This document shows, one piece after another, positions 9,093 through 17,905 of a stretch of 64,000 nt of DNA; the first letter of the stretch is position 1; each line of letters opens with the position of its first letter. Source of the stretch: Cyclobacterium amurskyense (GTDB lineage Bacteria; Bacteroidota; Bacteroidia; Cytophagales; Cyclobacteriaceae); contig NZ_CP012040.1 in NCBI RefSeq assembly GCF_001050135.1, positions 3,489,001 through 3,553,000 of the forward strand, in the 5' to 3' direction. A program made the position numbers and the translations under genes. Under the pieces are notes generated by a model. That model was not told where the DNA came from. It saw only the letters and a program-made list of their open reading frames with translations, and did no database searches.

Positions 9093-10514
9093 ATGAATAG
9101 TAATCGAAGAGATTTCCTCAAATTATCCGGTTTAGGTATGGCTGGATCGGCCTTGTTTCCAGGCTCAGCTTACGGTGCTGAGGAAACCATCGGATACGAA
9201 AAAATAAAAAACCTCGCGAATAAAAAACACAAGCAGGTTTTTAATATGTCCGGATATGCAGCTCCTAAAATTGATACGGTTAGGATAGGCGTGGTAGGCC
9301 TAGGAAGTAGGGGCTCAGCGGCTGTAAGAAGACTTAGCAAAATTGAAGGGGTTGCTATAAAAGCCCTATGTGACTTGAGACCAGAAAAAGCCGAACAAGC
9401 CAAGCAAAAGCTTGCAAATACCGCTCACTCTCCTGATCTCTATACAGGAGATGCGGAAATATGGCAAAAATTGGTGGAGCGAAAGGACCTTGACTTAATT
9501 TATATTACCACTCCTTGGGAACTGCACACCCCCATAGCTCTTTATGCAATGGAAAGTGATAAACATGCAGCAGTGGAAGTTCCGGCAGCAATCACCATGG
9601 AGGAATGCTGGGCCCTTGTAGAAACCTCTGAAAGAACCAGGAAGCATTGTATGATGCTTGAAAATACCTGTTATGATTTCTTCGAATTGATGACACTGAA
9701 TATGGTGCGTCAAGGATTTTTTGGTGACATTATTCACTGTGAAGGAGCCTATATCCATGATTTTATCCCTAGCATTTTCAGCAAAGAAAAATGGAATATG
9801 TGGCGCTTTCGACACAATGCCAGTCGAAACGGAAACTTATACCCTACTCATGGACTGGGACCTATTTGTCAGGCCATGAATGTCAACAGGGGAGATCAAC
9901 TTGATTTTCTTGTTTCAGTATCGAGTAAGGATTTTGTCCTTGGAGAGATGACTGAAAAATTGGCTAAAGAGGATGATGTTTACAAAGAATTTGTAGGGAA
10001 ACCATTTAGGGGGAACATGAATGTAACCACCATCAAAACCAAAAATGGAAGTACCATTATGCTTCAGCATGATGTCTCTTCCCCTAGGGTTTATTCACGA
10101 ATACATTTGGTAAGTGGTACCAAAGGGGTTGCCATGAAATACCCTTTGCCAGGCCGTATTGCTACAAGTCATGAGGGTTGGCTTCCTGAAGAGGAGATGA
10201 AAGTTTTGGAGCAAAAATACCAACCAGAAATTGTAAAAAGAATAGGAGAATTGGCCAAGCAAGTAGGAGGGCATGGAGGAATGGACTTCTTGATGGATTG
10301 GCGATTAATAGATTGCTTAAGAAATGGTTTGCCTTTGGAACAAGATGTTTATGATGCAGCTTTATGGAGCTCTGTATTTCCTTTAAGTGAATGGTCAGTA
10401 GCCAATCGATCAACGGCTATCGATGTGCCTGATTTTACCGGCGGTTCATGGAAGCAAAACTCCCCAGTGGACATAAATTTGACTCATGGTGGAAATACAG
10501 GGATTAACCTTTAA
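9093..10514 (+). CDS. GH109-like NAD-dependent glycosidase (Gfo/Idh/MocA fold), Tat-exported
   Basis: The 473-residue protein begins with a Tat signal (NSNRRDFLK, hydrophobic run, AYGAEE cleavage region). A Rossmann dinucleotide motif follows (GLGSRG at 69-74), and the C-terminal half carries blocks typical of GH109 alpha-N-acetylgalactosaminidases: YPTHGLGP (250-257), GHGGMDF (393-399) and a conserved SVFPLSEWSVANRS then DVPDFTGGSWK. In place of the EKP of ordinary dehydrogenases there is VEVPAA. GH109 enzymes hydrolyse alpha-GalNAc glycosides through NAD-dependent oxidation-elimination-addition-reduction at C3. The Tat route fits export of a folded protein with bound NAD. With SusCD upstream and NagB downstream it is the best candidate for the glycosidic cleavage step of the locus. 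Other terminal sugars are possible. Confidence 0.82.
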   Translation: MNSNRRDFLKLSGLGMAGSALFPGSAYGAEETIGYEKIKNLANKKHKQVFNMSGYAAPKIDTVRIGVVGLGSRGSAAVRRLSKIEGVAIKALCDLRPEKAEQAKQKLANTAHSPDLYTGDAEIWQKLVERKDLDLIYITTPWELHTPIALYAMESDKHAAVEVPAAITMEECWALVETSERTRKHCMMLENTCYDFFELMTLNMVRQGFFGDIIHCEGAYIHDFIPSIFSKEKWNMWRFRHNASRNGNLYPTHGLGPICQAMNVNRGDQLDFLVSVSSKDFVLGEMTEKLAKEDDVYKEFVGKPFRGNMNVTTIKTKNGSTIMLQHDVSSPRVYSRIHLVSGTKGVAMKYPLPGRIATSHEGWLPEEEMKVLEQKYQPEIVKRIGELAKQVGGHGGMDFLMDWRLIDCLRNGLPLEQDVYDAALWSSVFPLSEWSVANRSTAIDVPDFTGGSWKQNSPVDINLTHGGNTGINL

Positions 10515-10554
10515 TTTAAAAACGTACACTTATGACATGTAATCTAATTAAGCC

Positions 10555-12627
10555 ATGAGAAATTTTCTGTTTGGAAGTCTTTTTTCTATCGTCCAGCTCT
10601 TCAGTCCCAGTGTAACAAAAGCCTATGATGGTACTGCGCTGCATTGGAGTCCTCAAGATAGTTTACCCTCCGTTCTATCTGCTCAGCGGGCTGATATCTT
10701 AGGTGGAAGGATGAAGCAAAAGGCCCAAATAAAATATGCCACGCACATTTTACCGGAAACCTTGGCTGATTGGGAAAAGAGAAAAAGCGAAATAGTTCGA
10801 GAGGTAATTTTAAATAGTGGCATTAAGGTAGATCATGACCTGGAATTGGATATGAGGATAACGGGTACTGTCCAAATGGATGGTTATGCGATAAAAAACA
10901 TTTATTTTCAAACCCAACCCGGCATTTATGCTACTGCCAACCTTTATATTCCAGAGGGCAAGGGCCCATTTCCAGCTGTGATCAATATGCATGGACATTG
11001 GACTGAAGGTAAGGCCGCCGAAAACATACAATCTGTAGGACATAGCCTGGCCAAAAATGGATATGTATGTTTGAGTATTGATGCTTTTGGTTCTGGAGAA
11101 AGATCAACCAAACACATGGATTTCGAATACCATGGATCCAATTTAGGTGCTTCATTGATGAACGTAGGTGAGACCCTTTTGGGCGTCCAAGTAATAGACA
11201 ATATGCGGGCGGTTGATCTATTGAGCAGCTTGCCTTATGTGGATGCCGAAAACATTGGCGCTACAGGTGCAAGTGGTGGAGGGAATCAGACCATGTGGTT
11301 TGCTGCCATGGATGAAAGGGTTAAAGCAGCCATGCCAGTAGTGAGTGTAGGTACTTTTGAATCCGCAGTAATGGGTTCCAACTGCGTTTGCGAGTTGATG
11401 CCCAATGGGCTTTCATTTACTGAGACTTCGGGTATTTTGGCACTGTATGCTCCCAGGGCTTTGAAAATGTGCAACCACAATAAGGACAGTAACTCTACTT
11501 TTTTTCCAGCAGAGATGCTGAGAAGTTACCACAATGCCAAACCAGTCTTTCAGCAGTTTGGGGCCGAAGAAAAGATAGCCTATGAGTTGTTTGATTTGGA
11601 ACATGGCTATTGGCCGGAAGACAGGGAAGCCATGTTGGGTTGGTTTGACCTACACCTTAAAGGAATAGGGGATGGAAGTTCTCGAGAGGAAATTCCTTTT
11701 GAAGTGCTTCCTTATGAGAAATTAATGGTCTTTCCTGAGGGGCAACGGGACCCATTGGTTGTAGGTGTTGCAGAATACAGCCGGAGAAAAGGGCAGAAGT
11801 TGAGAGAAAGCTATTTAGGGCAAACCTCTATAGACAAGCAACAAGTGAAATCAGGGTTGAAAGAACTTTTGAAAATCAAAGGTTATCCTAAAGTTGATAA
11901 GGTAAACAGTTATTCCTCCGAAGCAGGATGGGAAAAGATAGCCTTAGAAACTTCTAATAACTTACTCACCCCGCTACTTATCAGAAAACCAAGTAATGCA
12001 GCATTGGGCTATGTTATCATTGCCACGGCAAATGGGAAACATGAAGTTCCTCAAGCAAGAATTGATGAATTAATAAATAAGGGGCAGGGGGTAGTCATAG
12101 TGGAATTGAGTGGTACGGGGGAGGCTGCTTCTCAAGAGGATCAATTGGTCGCTTACCTTACTCCTTTTCATACCCTTGCAAGAGCTAGATTATGGCTTGG
12201 AGAAACAATGCTTGGACAATGGGTTGGGGAATTGAACATGGTCTCTGAGTTTGTGAAAGAGCATTATGCACCATCTGTTTTGACCTTTGATGGAGACAAA
12301 GAGGCTGGGTTAGCAGGATTGTATTTGGCAGCTTTGGAAGAAGGAACCTTTGAAGCACTTACCCTAAGAAATACTCCGGTAAGTTACCTTTTTGATAACC
12401 GTGAAGGAGTAGACTATTTTAGCCTTGCCATCTTCTTGCCTAAATTCCTTCAATGGGGAGATGTGTCACTAGCTGCAGGATTGGCTTCCTTGCCAATTAC
12501 CTTTGAGAACCCCGTAACCATGTCTGGAGAATCGATATCTCCAGCGAAGGAAAATGAATGGAAAATGGAATTTGCCAGCATAAGAACTTATCTTAAAGGA
12601 AAAGGAAGCGTTAAATTTCAATTTTAA
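10555..12627 (+). CDS. Large alpha/beta-hydrolase, acetyl-xylan-esterase-like
   Basis: The 690-residue protein has a signal-like hydrophobic N-terminus (about 1-23) and an alpha/beta-hydrolase domain at about 110-370. An HGHW oxyanion region is seen at 146-149, the nucleophile elbow GASGGG has Ser240, and a histidine lies in LEHGYWPEDR near 350. The GASGGGNQT block is shared with acetyl-xylan-esterase-like and prolyl-oligopeptidase-like hydrolases of Bacteroidota and Planctomycetes. The C-terminal third (about 450-690) is a second, less conserved alpha/beta-like domain without an obvious nucleophile. It lies 40 bp after the GH109 gene and 40 bp before the next oxidoreductase, in a probable operon. 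Removal of O-acetyl or other ester groups from the imported glycan is the natural inference. Confidence 0.75.
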   Translation: MRNFLFGSLFSIVQLFSPSVTKAYDGTALHWSPQDSLPSVLSAQRADILGGRMKQKAQIKYATHILPETLADWEKRKSEIVREVILNSGIKVDHDLELDMRITGTVQMDGYAIKNIYFQTQPGIYATANLYIPEGKGPFPAVINMHGHWTEGKAAENIQSVGHSLAKNGYVCLSIDAFGSGERSTKHMDFEYHGSNLGASLMNVGETLLGVQVIDNMRAVDLLSSLPYVDAENIGATGASGGGNQTMWFAAMDERVKAAMPVVSVGTFESAVMGSNCVCELMPNGLSFTETSGILALYAPRALKMCNHNKDSNSTFFPAEMLRSYHNAKPVFQQFGAEEKIAYELFDLEHGYWPEDREAMLGWFDLHLKGIGDGSSREEIPFEVLPYEKLMVFPEGQRDPLVVGVAEYSRRKGQKLRESYLGQTSIDKQQVKSGLKELLKIKGYPKVDKVNSYSSEAGWEKIALETSNNLLTPLLIRKPSNAALGYVIIATANGKHEVPQARIDELINKGQGVVIVELSGTGEAASQEDQLVAYLTPFHTLARARLWLGETMLGQWVGELNMVSEFVKEHYAPSVLTFDGDKEAGLAGLYLAALEEGTFEALTLRNTPVSYLFDNREGVDYFSLAIFLPKFLQWGDVSLAAGLASLPITFENPVTMSGESISPAKENEWKMEFASIRTYLKGKGSVKFQF

Positions 12628-12667
12628 TACCCACCAATAAAATTTAGAAGCTTAATACAAATAAACT

Positions 12668-14011
12668 ATGAAATCGATAAACAGAAGAAAATTTATCCAA
12701 AACACGGGGCTACTTGCAGCGTCTGGCCTTTTGGCACCTTCAATTAGTTATGGTTTTAAAGGGAATAAAAGCCGGGTGGTATTGGTAGGTACTGGTGGTA
12801 GAGGTATCGGTATGTGGGGTGCGCCAGTTCAGGAAGAGTACAATGACATTTTGGAATTTGTTGGGTTATGTGATGTTAATCCAGGAAGGGTGGCATACGC
12901 CAAAGAAAAAATGAAAGTCGATTGCCCTGTATATACAGATTTTGACAAGATGATGAAGGAAACCAAGCCCGACACCTTGATTGTCACGACTACTGATGCA
13001 ACCCATCATGAGTACATTATCAAAGGTTTGGAAGCTGGTTTGAGAGTAATCTCAGAAAAACCGATGACTACTGATGAGTTTAAATGTCAGGAAATTTTTG
13101 ATGCGGAAAAAAGGACAGGAAACAAGGTAATTGTCACTTTTAATATGCGTTATTCAGCCTATGTTCAACAGATATGGGAACTGCTGAGAAATGGAGAAAT
13201 AGGGGATATAAAATCAGTAGACCTTAACTGGTATTTGGATACCAGTCATGGGGCAAGTTATTTCAGACGTTGGCATGGGGAGAAAGAGCATGGAGGAACC
13301 TTACTTGTGCATAAAGCAACCCATCATTTTGATGCTTTGAATTACTGGATGGATTCAGAACCGGAAGAGGTTTTTGCTTACGGTTCCTTGGATTATTACG
13401 GACAGAAAAACAGCAAGTTCAATAGTACCAACTGTAGGCCTTGTCCCCATAAGTCCAATTGCAATTTTTATTGGGACATTACCCAAAGCAAAAGTTCAAT
13501 GGACCTGTATGTAGCCCATGAAAAACATGATGGATATTTACGTGATGGCTGTATTTATCGTAAAGAGGTGGATATTTATGATACCATGGCGGTACAATAC
13601 AAGTATGCCAACGGTGTTAAGGTAAATTACTCACTGACGGCTTGCTCACCTTACGAAGGCTACAGACTTGCCGTTAATGGGACCAAGGGCAGGTTGGATG
13701 CTTGGATAAAGTCCTCAATGCCAACAGGAGTACCTCCTTACCAGGAAATCACGATCAGAAACCTATTCGGTAATGTCAAAAATATAAAAGTCATGCCTGA
13801 GTCCGGCGGACACGGAGGTTCTGATCCTAGGCTAAAAGACAAGATATTCAGGTATCCAGATTCACCAGATCTTTACAAACAATCTGCAGGTTCTAGAGAT
13901 GGCGCCATGTCTGCATTGATTGGTATAGCAGCAAGAAATAGTATTGAGACGGGGAAAATTGTCAGAATAGAAGACCTTACTTCTCTTGTTCCAGTAGCTA
14001 GAAAGGGCTGA
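12668..14011 (+). CDS. Gfo/Idh/MocA-family oxidoreductase, Tat-exported, with cysteine cluster
   Basis: The 447-residue protein starts with a Tat signal (KSINRRKFIQNTG, hydrophobic run to about 28). The Rossmann motif is VLVGTGGRG (38-46), and the dehydrogenase motif EKP is present at 130-132 in RVISEKPMTT, so unlike its GH109 neighbour it keeps the catalytic lysine of sugar dehydrogenases. HKATHHFD (215-222) forms part of the usual active-site helix. It is unusual in carrying four cysteines, C256, C259, C265 and C295 (NCRPCPHKSNC and later RDGC), in an insertion that could bind a metal ion. The likely role is NAD(P)-dependent oxidation or reduction of a sugar in the periplasm, or a glycosidase-like reaction. 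It is fourth in the enzyme run of the locus. Confidence 0.8.
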   Translation: MKSINRRKFIQNTGLLAASGLLAPSISYGFKGNKSRVVLVGTGGRGIGMWGAPVQEEYNDILEFVGLCDVNPGRVAYAKEKMKVDCPVYTDFDKMMKETKPDTLIVTTTDATHHEYIIKGLEAGLRVISEKPMTTDEFKCQEIFDAEKRTGNKVIVTFNMRYSAYVQQIWELLRNGEIGDIKSVDLNWYLDTSHGASYFRRWHGEKEHGGTLLVHKATHHFDALNYWMDSEPEEVFAYGSLDYYGQKNSKFNSTNCRPCPHKSNCNFYWDITQSKSSMDLYVAHEKHDGYLRDGCIYRKEVDIYDTMAVQYKYANGVKVNYSLTACSPYEGYRLAVNGTKGRLDAWIKSSMPTGVPPYQEITIRNLFGNVKNIKVMPESGGHGGSDPRLKDKIFRYPDSPDLYKQSAGSRDGAMSALIGIAARNSIETGKIVRIEDLTSLVPVARKG

Positions 14012-14083
14012 TTTATAGAGCAGAATTCTCTGTGAACGAAGTTTTTACCTTTAAAATATCGATTTAATCTTAATTATTAACAC

Positions 14084-15427
14084 ATGAACCACCGCAGAAG
14101 GAAGTTCTTGAAGGTTTCAGGAATGGCCGTTACTGGCTTAGGGGTATTGGAAGGTTTTGCTGCCGGGCAATCGGGAAACAATCCCGCTATGCCTATGGAA
14201 GACCCTACAAGTTTTCAAATTACACCAGCAATGAAAGAGGCCTATCAGGTAGCATTGAAGGTTTTAAAACCTACCAAGAGCCAGTTGGAACATGGACTTG
14301 AACTTCATCGCAATTCTGTGGTGGTTGATTGTTATGGCTTTATGCCCAGAGCCGCAGTCGATGGGGAAAGAATGAAAGGAGCTGTGGAGGAAAATGCTTC
14401 TCCTCTAGAGCTTCAGGATATGCAGGAAGACATGACCATGACAGGTTTTGTGGAAGTCAAGCGAGAAACCGAAGAGTTTATCAATGCTTGGAAAGCTTCA
14501 GGAGTTACCTGCGTCATCCAAAATTCAGGAGAGGAAGGAAGTGCCATAGAAAGGCTGCTCAAACGATTGTCCAGGTTTACCTATGCTACGGACTGGATGA
14601 AGGACACTTTGATAAAGGCCGTTACTCCTGAGGATATTTTGCTAGCCAAACAACAGAACAAGCATTCACTCTACTTTACAGGAAATGGTGTTCCTCTTCC
14701 TCAGGACTGGATTTCTGTGGAGGATGAGCTCCGTTATATTAGGGTGTTTTACCAACTTGGTATTCGCATGATGCACCTTACCTATAATCGGCGAAATATG
14801 ATAGGTGATGGCTGTGGAGAACCGAATGATGCTGGCTTGAGTGATTTTGGGAGAACGGTAGTGGAGGAGATGAATCGGGTAGGTGTGATTGTAGATATTG
14901 CTCACTCAGGATGGCAAACAAGTCTGGACGCTGCCAAGTATTCCACAAAACCAATGGTGGCCAGTCACAGTACGGTGAATTCATTGTATGAACATTACCG
15001 TGCCAAGCCAGACAATGTTATTAAAGCCATTGCTGACACAGACGGATACCTAGGGATATGTTGTATACCTTGGTTCCTAGGTGGTTCAGGAGATATCGCT
15101 TCCATGATGAGGCACATTGATTATATGGTCAAAAAATTTGGAAGCGACCGGGTGGCCATCGGAACAGACGTAGCGCATAATTCTCAATACGCTGCTGAAG
15201 AAAACAAGAAAGTGCCTGCTTATAGGAAGCGTAGGAATAGATGGGAAGCACTTTGGCCAGATCCGAAAGAACCCTTTACTACCACCAAGGAGATGACGCA
15301 AAGCATGGCTTGGACCAATTGGCCATTGTTTACTGTTGGGATGGTTCAAATGGGATACTCGGACGAGGACATTCAAAAAATACTGAGCGGAAATGTATTA
15401 CGTGTAGCAAGAGCAGCTTTGAAGTAA
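14084..15427 (+). CDS. Peptidase M19-like (renal dipeptidase-type) protein, Tat-exported, metal motif altered
   Basis: The 447-residue protein has a Tat signal (NHRRRKFLKVSG) and the overall plan of M19 membrane dipeptidases. It shows GIRMMHLTYNRRN, the DIAHSG and VASHSTVNS blocks that hold two metal-binding histidines, a GTDVAHN block in the place of GSDFDG, and an N-terminal strand at VVVDCYGFMP (79-88). Classical members have D-x-H-x-D at that strand to bind zinc; here it reads D82-C-Y-G-F86, so the His and second Asp are missing. It may be an inactive or mononuclear relative or act on a different amide or glycan-linked substrate. It is the last of four enzyme genes downstream of susCD (72-bp gap from the previous gene). 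Confidence 0.75.
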   Translation: MNHRRRKFLKVSGMAVTGLGVLEGFAAGQSGNNPAMPMEDPTSFQITPAMKEAYQVALKVLKPTKSQLEHGLELHRNSVVVDCYGFMPRAAVDGERMKGAVEENASPLELQDMQEDMTMTGFVEVKRETEEFINAWKASGVTCVIQNSGEEGSAIERLLKRLSRFTYATDWMKDTLIKAVTPEDILLAKQQNKHSLYFTGNGVPLPQDWISVEDELRYIRVFYQLGIRMMHLTYNRRNMIGDGCGEPNDAGLSDFGRTVVEEMNRVGVIVDIAHSGWQTSLDAAKYSTKPMVASHSTVNSLYEHYRAKPDNVIKAIADTDGYLGICCIPWFLGGSGDIASMMRHIDYMVKKFGSDRVAIGTDVAHNSQYAAEENKKVPAYRKRRNRWEALWPDPKEPFTTTKEMTQSMAWTNWPLFTVGMVQMGYSDEDIQKILSGNVLRVARAALK

Positions 15428-15812
15428 TTGCTTGTAGGGGATTCTAATTTTATATAGACAGTTTTATAGGGAAAAGCCTATTTTAATTTTGGACAAGTTC
15501 AGTAATTAGAAAAGTGTTTTGTTATCCCTTTCTTGCTTAATTAATTTATTAGTAACACTTTTTTAGTGTTTAATTTTCAGGCTATTTAAAAAAAAGCCTT
15601 TTACTAGATGGAGATATAAACCTTGACCTTTTTATTCAATTTTATTTGTAGATCAATCTTTGCCCCCTCAAGGTCAAGTGATTTTCTGCGGTTTATTTTG
15701 TGTAGAAATGAGCCGTAAATTGTAAGCGAAATTTATGGATTAAACAGGGCAGAAAGGCTTGGTATTTGGATCAATGGAATAGCCACTTAAAAAGGGTTTC
15801 AACTTTCTGTTT

Positions 15813-15855
15813 AACCCGGATAATGTAATAAATTGTCTATTGCATATTTCGGGTT
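15813..15855 (+). repeat. Intact 43-nt dispersed inverted repeat; only feature of the 15428-15992 gap
   Basis: The arms AACCCGGATAATG and CATATTTCGGGTT are imperfect inverse complements and could form a long hairpin. Near-identical copies occur at 58264-58306 and, interrupted, at 2166/3878. The rest of the 565-bp gap before nagB is AT-rich, with no reading frame worth reporting. It contains a poly-T/poly-A hairpin-like tract (15557-15600) and must hold the nagB promoter near 15940-15990. Confidence 0.7.
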
Positions 15856-15992
15856 TAAGTCAAGAATTAGGTAAATCTCCTGAAAAATCAGGGTACGCTA
15901 CCGGATAAATGAACCCTTAATAAACCTTTGCTTAGGTATAAACTACATAGTGACGATTAAAATGTCTTTTATTTAACTTTAATATCAATTTT

Positions 15993-16739
15993 ATGAAAAT
16001 AATTCAATCAGCTAATCCAAAAGGCCTTGGTAAATCAGCAGGAGAGGCAGCAGCACCTCTTATCCGTGAGGCTATCGAACGTAAGGGAAAAGCCAATTTG
16101 ATTTTAGCAACGGGTACAAGTCAGTTTGAAACCATTACTCAGCTTTTAAAAGAAGATATTGATTGGAGCAAAGTGACCGTTTTTCATTTGGATGAATACA
16201 TAGGGATATCAATAACTCATCCTGCCAGTTTCCGCAAATACCTTAAAGAGAGATTTGTAGATAAGGTGGAGAATTTGGGAGCTATTCATTATATCAATGG
16301 AGAAAATGATCCGGAAAAAGAATGTGAAAGGCTAAAGGCTTTGATTTCAGACCAGGACATCGATGTGGCTTTTGTAGGTATTGGGGAAAATGGCCACCTT
16401 GCCTTCAATGATCCACCAGCTGATTTTGATACCAAGGAACCTTATTTAGTTGTGGACTTGGATGAGCCTTGCAGAAAGCAACAAATGAATGAGGGCTGGT
16501 TTGAAACCATGGAGGATGTACCGGCCAAGGCCATAAGTATGTCTATCCAACAAATCATGAAGTCAGAACATATCATTTGTTCTGTTCCTGATGAGCGTAA
16601 AGCACAAGCTGTTAAAGATTGCCTTGAAGGTGAAGTAAGCAATATGAACCCTTCTAGCATCCTGCAAGAACATTCTTCATGCAGCATCTATCTAGATGAT
16701 GCATCTGCGAAGTTATTAACCAATGCTTTAGAGAAATAA
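15993..16739 (+). CDS. nagB: Glucosamine-6-phosphate deaminase-type sugar-phosphate isomerase (NagB family)
   Basis: The 248-residue protein matches NagB in length and layout: LILATGTSQFETI (phosphate loop, 36-48), VTVFHLDEYIG (61-71, with D67 equivalent to the general base D72 of E. coli NagB), and GIGENGHLAFNDP (129-141). In the E. coli enzyme the last motif is G-x-G-N-D-G-H with a later Glu. Here Asp141 is replaced by Asn133, the His is kept as H135, and Glu148 is replaced by Asp140. This variant appears in a Bacteroidota branch and may alter activity or substrate. NagB converts glucosamine-6-phosphate to fructose-6-phosphate and ammonium in the cytoplasm. It points to an amino sugar as the end product of the locus. 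An intrinsic terminator follows. Confidence 0.8.
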   Translation: MKIIQSANPKGLGKSAGEAAAPLIREAIERKGKANLILATGTSQFETITQLLKEDIDWSKVTVFHLDEYIGISITHPASFRKYLKERFVDKVENLGAIHYINGENDPEKECERLKALISDQDIDVAFVGIGENGHLAFNDPPADFDTKEPYLVVDLDEPCRKQQMNEGWFETMEDVPAKAISMSIQQIMKSEHIICSVPDERKAQAVKDCLEGEVSNMNPSSILQEHSSCSIYLDDASAKLLTNALEK

Positions 16740-16750
16740 ACCACTAAGCC

Positions 16751-16806
16751 AAAAGCCCCTATTCCAAGACTAATAATTGGTCTTCGGATGGGGCTTTTTA
16801 TTTTTT
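16751..16806 (+). terminator. Strong intrinsic terminator after nagB
   Basis: The outer stem AAAAGCCCC / GGGGCTTTT (16751-16759 and 16790-16798) encloses an inner stem CCAAGAC / GTCTTCGG. A T-rich tract follows. It lies between convergent nagB and lacI; its A-rich left side could also serve the minus-strand lacI transcript. Confidence 0.85.
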
Positions 16807-16885
16807 CTTCAGAATAGAGGGTTCCATTGTCTATCTGAAGTTCTATAGCCAAACCCGGCCTGAGTTTGCCTAATTGGATTTTATT

Positions 16886-17905
16886 TTAGTCTACTAAAGT
16901 AGTCCGCATACTGGATTCTCGTATAATTAATTCCCCAGGAAGAATGACCTCTTTGGAGGGTAGGTTTACTTTTTGAATATGTTTGAGTAGCAGTTCACAG
17001 GCAATCCTACCAATTTCAAAAGCGGATTCAGAAACTGTAGTAAGCGTAGGGGTAATAAGTGTGCAAATAGGGTCATTTGTAAAACCAACCACACCAAAAT
17101 CTTGTCCTATTCGTATATTTTCTTTTTTCAACTGTACCATGGCACCAATGGCTTTTCTGTCATTTACAGCAAATATGGCATCGGGTTTTTTGCAATGACT
17201 CATTAATGACTGTAGGTCGGTGGATCCGCATTCTTGTGAAAACCCAGTGTGGACGATCCATTCACTTCTTATTGGGATTCCATAGTGTTCCAATGCATTT
17301 AGGTATCCATTAAGTCTGTTTTGAGTAAAAATTTGATCTTGTGGACCCGTTATGTGAGCAATTTCACTAAAACCTTGGGAAATAAGGTGACTAGTGGCCT
17401 CAAAAGCCCCGTTATAATCGTCTTGTCTTACTTTGGAGGCCTCGAGAGGGTTGGTTCTGTCAAAAAACACAACGGGAATTCCCTTGCCAATGACTTCATG
17501 AACGTGGTCGTAGTTACTTGCACAAGTAGAAATAAGTATTCCATCAAGTCCTGATAGGGTAAGGTTGCTCATTATAAGCTTTTCCCTTTCTTCAGAATCA
17601 TTGGTCAGGTAAAGAATAATGTTGTAATTAAAATCGTAAGCGATTTTTTGAATACCCGTAATAACTGTCGAAAAATAGTAATTGGTTATAAAAGGTAAAA
17701 TTATCCCAATATTATTGGTCTTGCCTTGAGATAGTCCACGTGCATTGAAGTTCGGTTTGTAATTTAATTCTTTTGCTTTTTCAAGTACCAGTTGTTTTGT
17801 TTCGAGGCTCACATCAAAAGTGTCGCGCAAAGCCCTGGAAACTGTAGAAACTGAAATATTCAATTCCCTCGCAATGTCTTTTATGGTTATAGTCTGATGT
17901 AGCAT
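16886..17905 (-). CDS. LacI/GalR-family transcriptional regulator
   Basis: The 339-residue protein has the typical N-terminal LacI helix-turn-helix (TIKDIARELNISVSTVSRAL, residues 7-26) and hinge region (YKPNFNARGLSQGKT). A periplasmic-binding-protein-like effector domain follows (about 62-335), with NIGIILPFITNYYFSTVITG, GIPVVFFDRTN and the usual DAIFAVNDRKAIGAM block. It is convergent with nagB and closes the susCD-GH109 locus, so control of that locus by a sugar or sugar-phosphate effector is likely. The palindrome at 4124-4137 is the candidate target. The alternative, regulation of only nagB or itself, cannot be excluded because no similar palindrome is seen near those starts. Confidence 0.92.
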   Translation of the reverse strand: MLHQTITIKDIARELNISVSTVSRALRDTFDVSLETKQLVLEKAKELNYKPNFNARGLSQGKTNNIGIILPFITNYYFSTVITGIQKIAYDFNYNIILYLTNDSEEREKLIMSNLTLSGLDGILISTCASNYDHVHEVIGKGIPVVFFDRTNPLEASKVRQDDYNGAFEATSHLISQGFSEIAHITGPQDQIFTQNRLNGYLNALEHYGIPIRSEWIVHTGFSQECGSTDLQSLMSHCKKPDAIFAVNDRKAIGAMVQLKKENIRIGQDFGVVGFTNDPICTLITPTLTTVSESAFEIGRIACELLLKHIQKVNLPSKEVILPGELIIRESSMRTTLVD

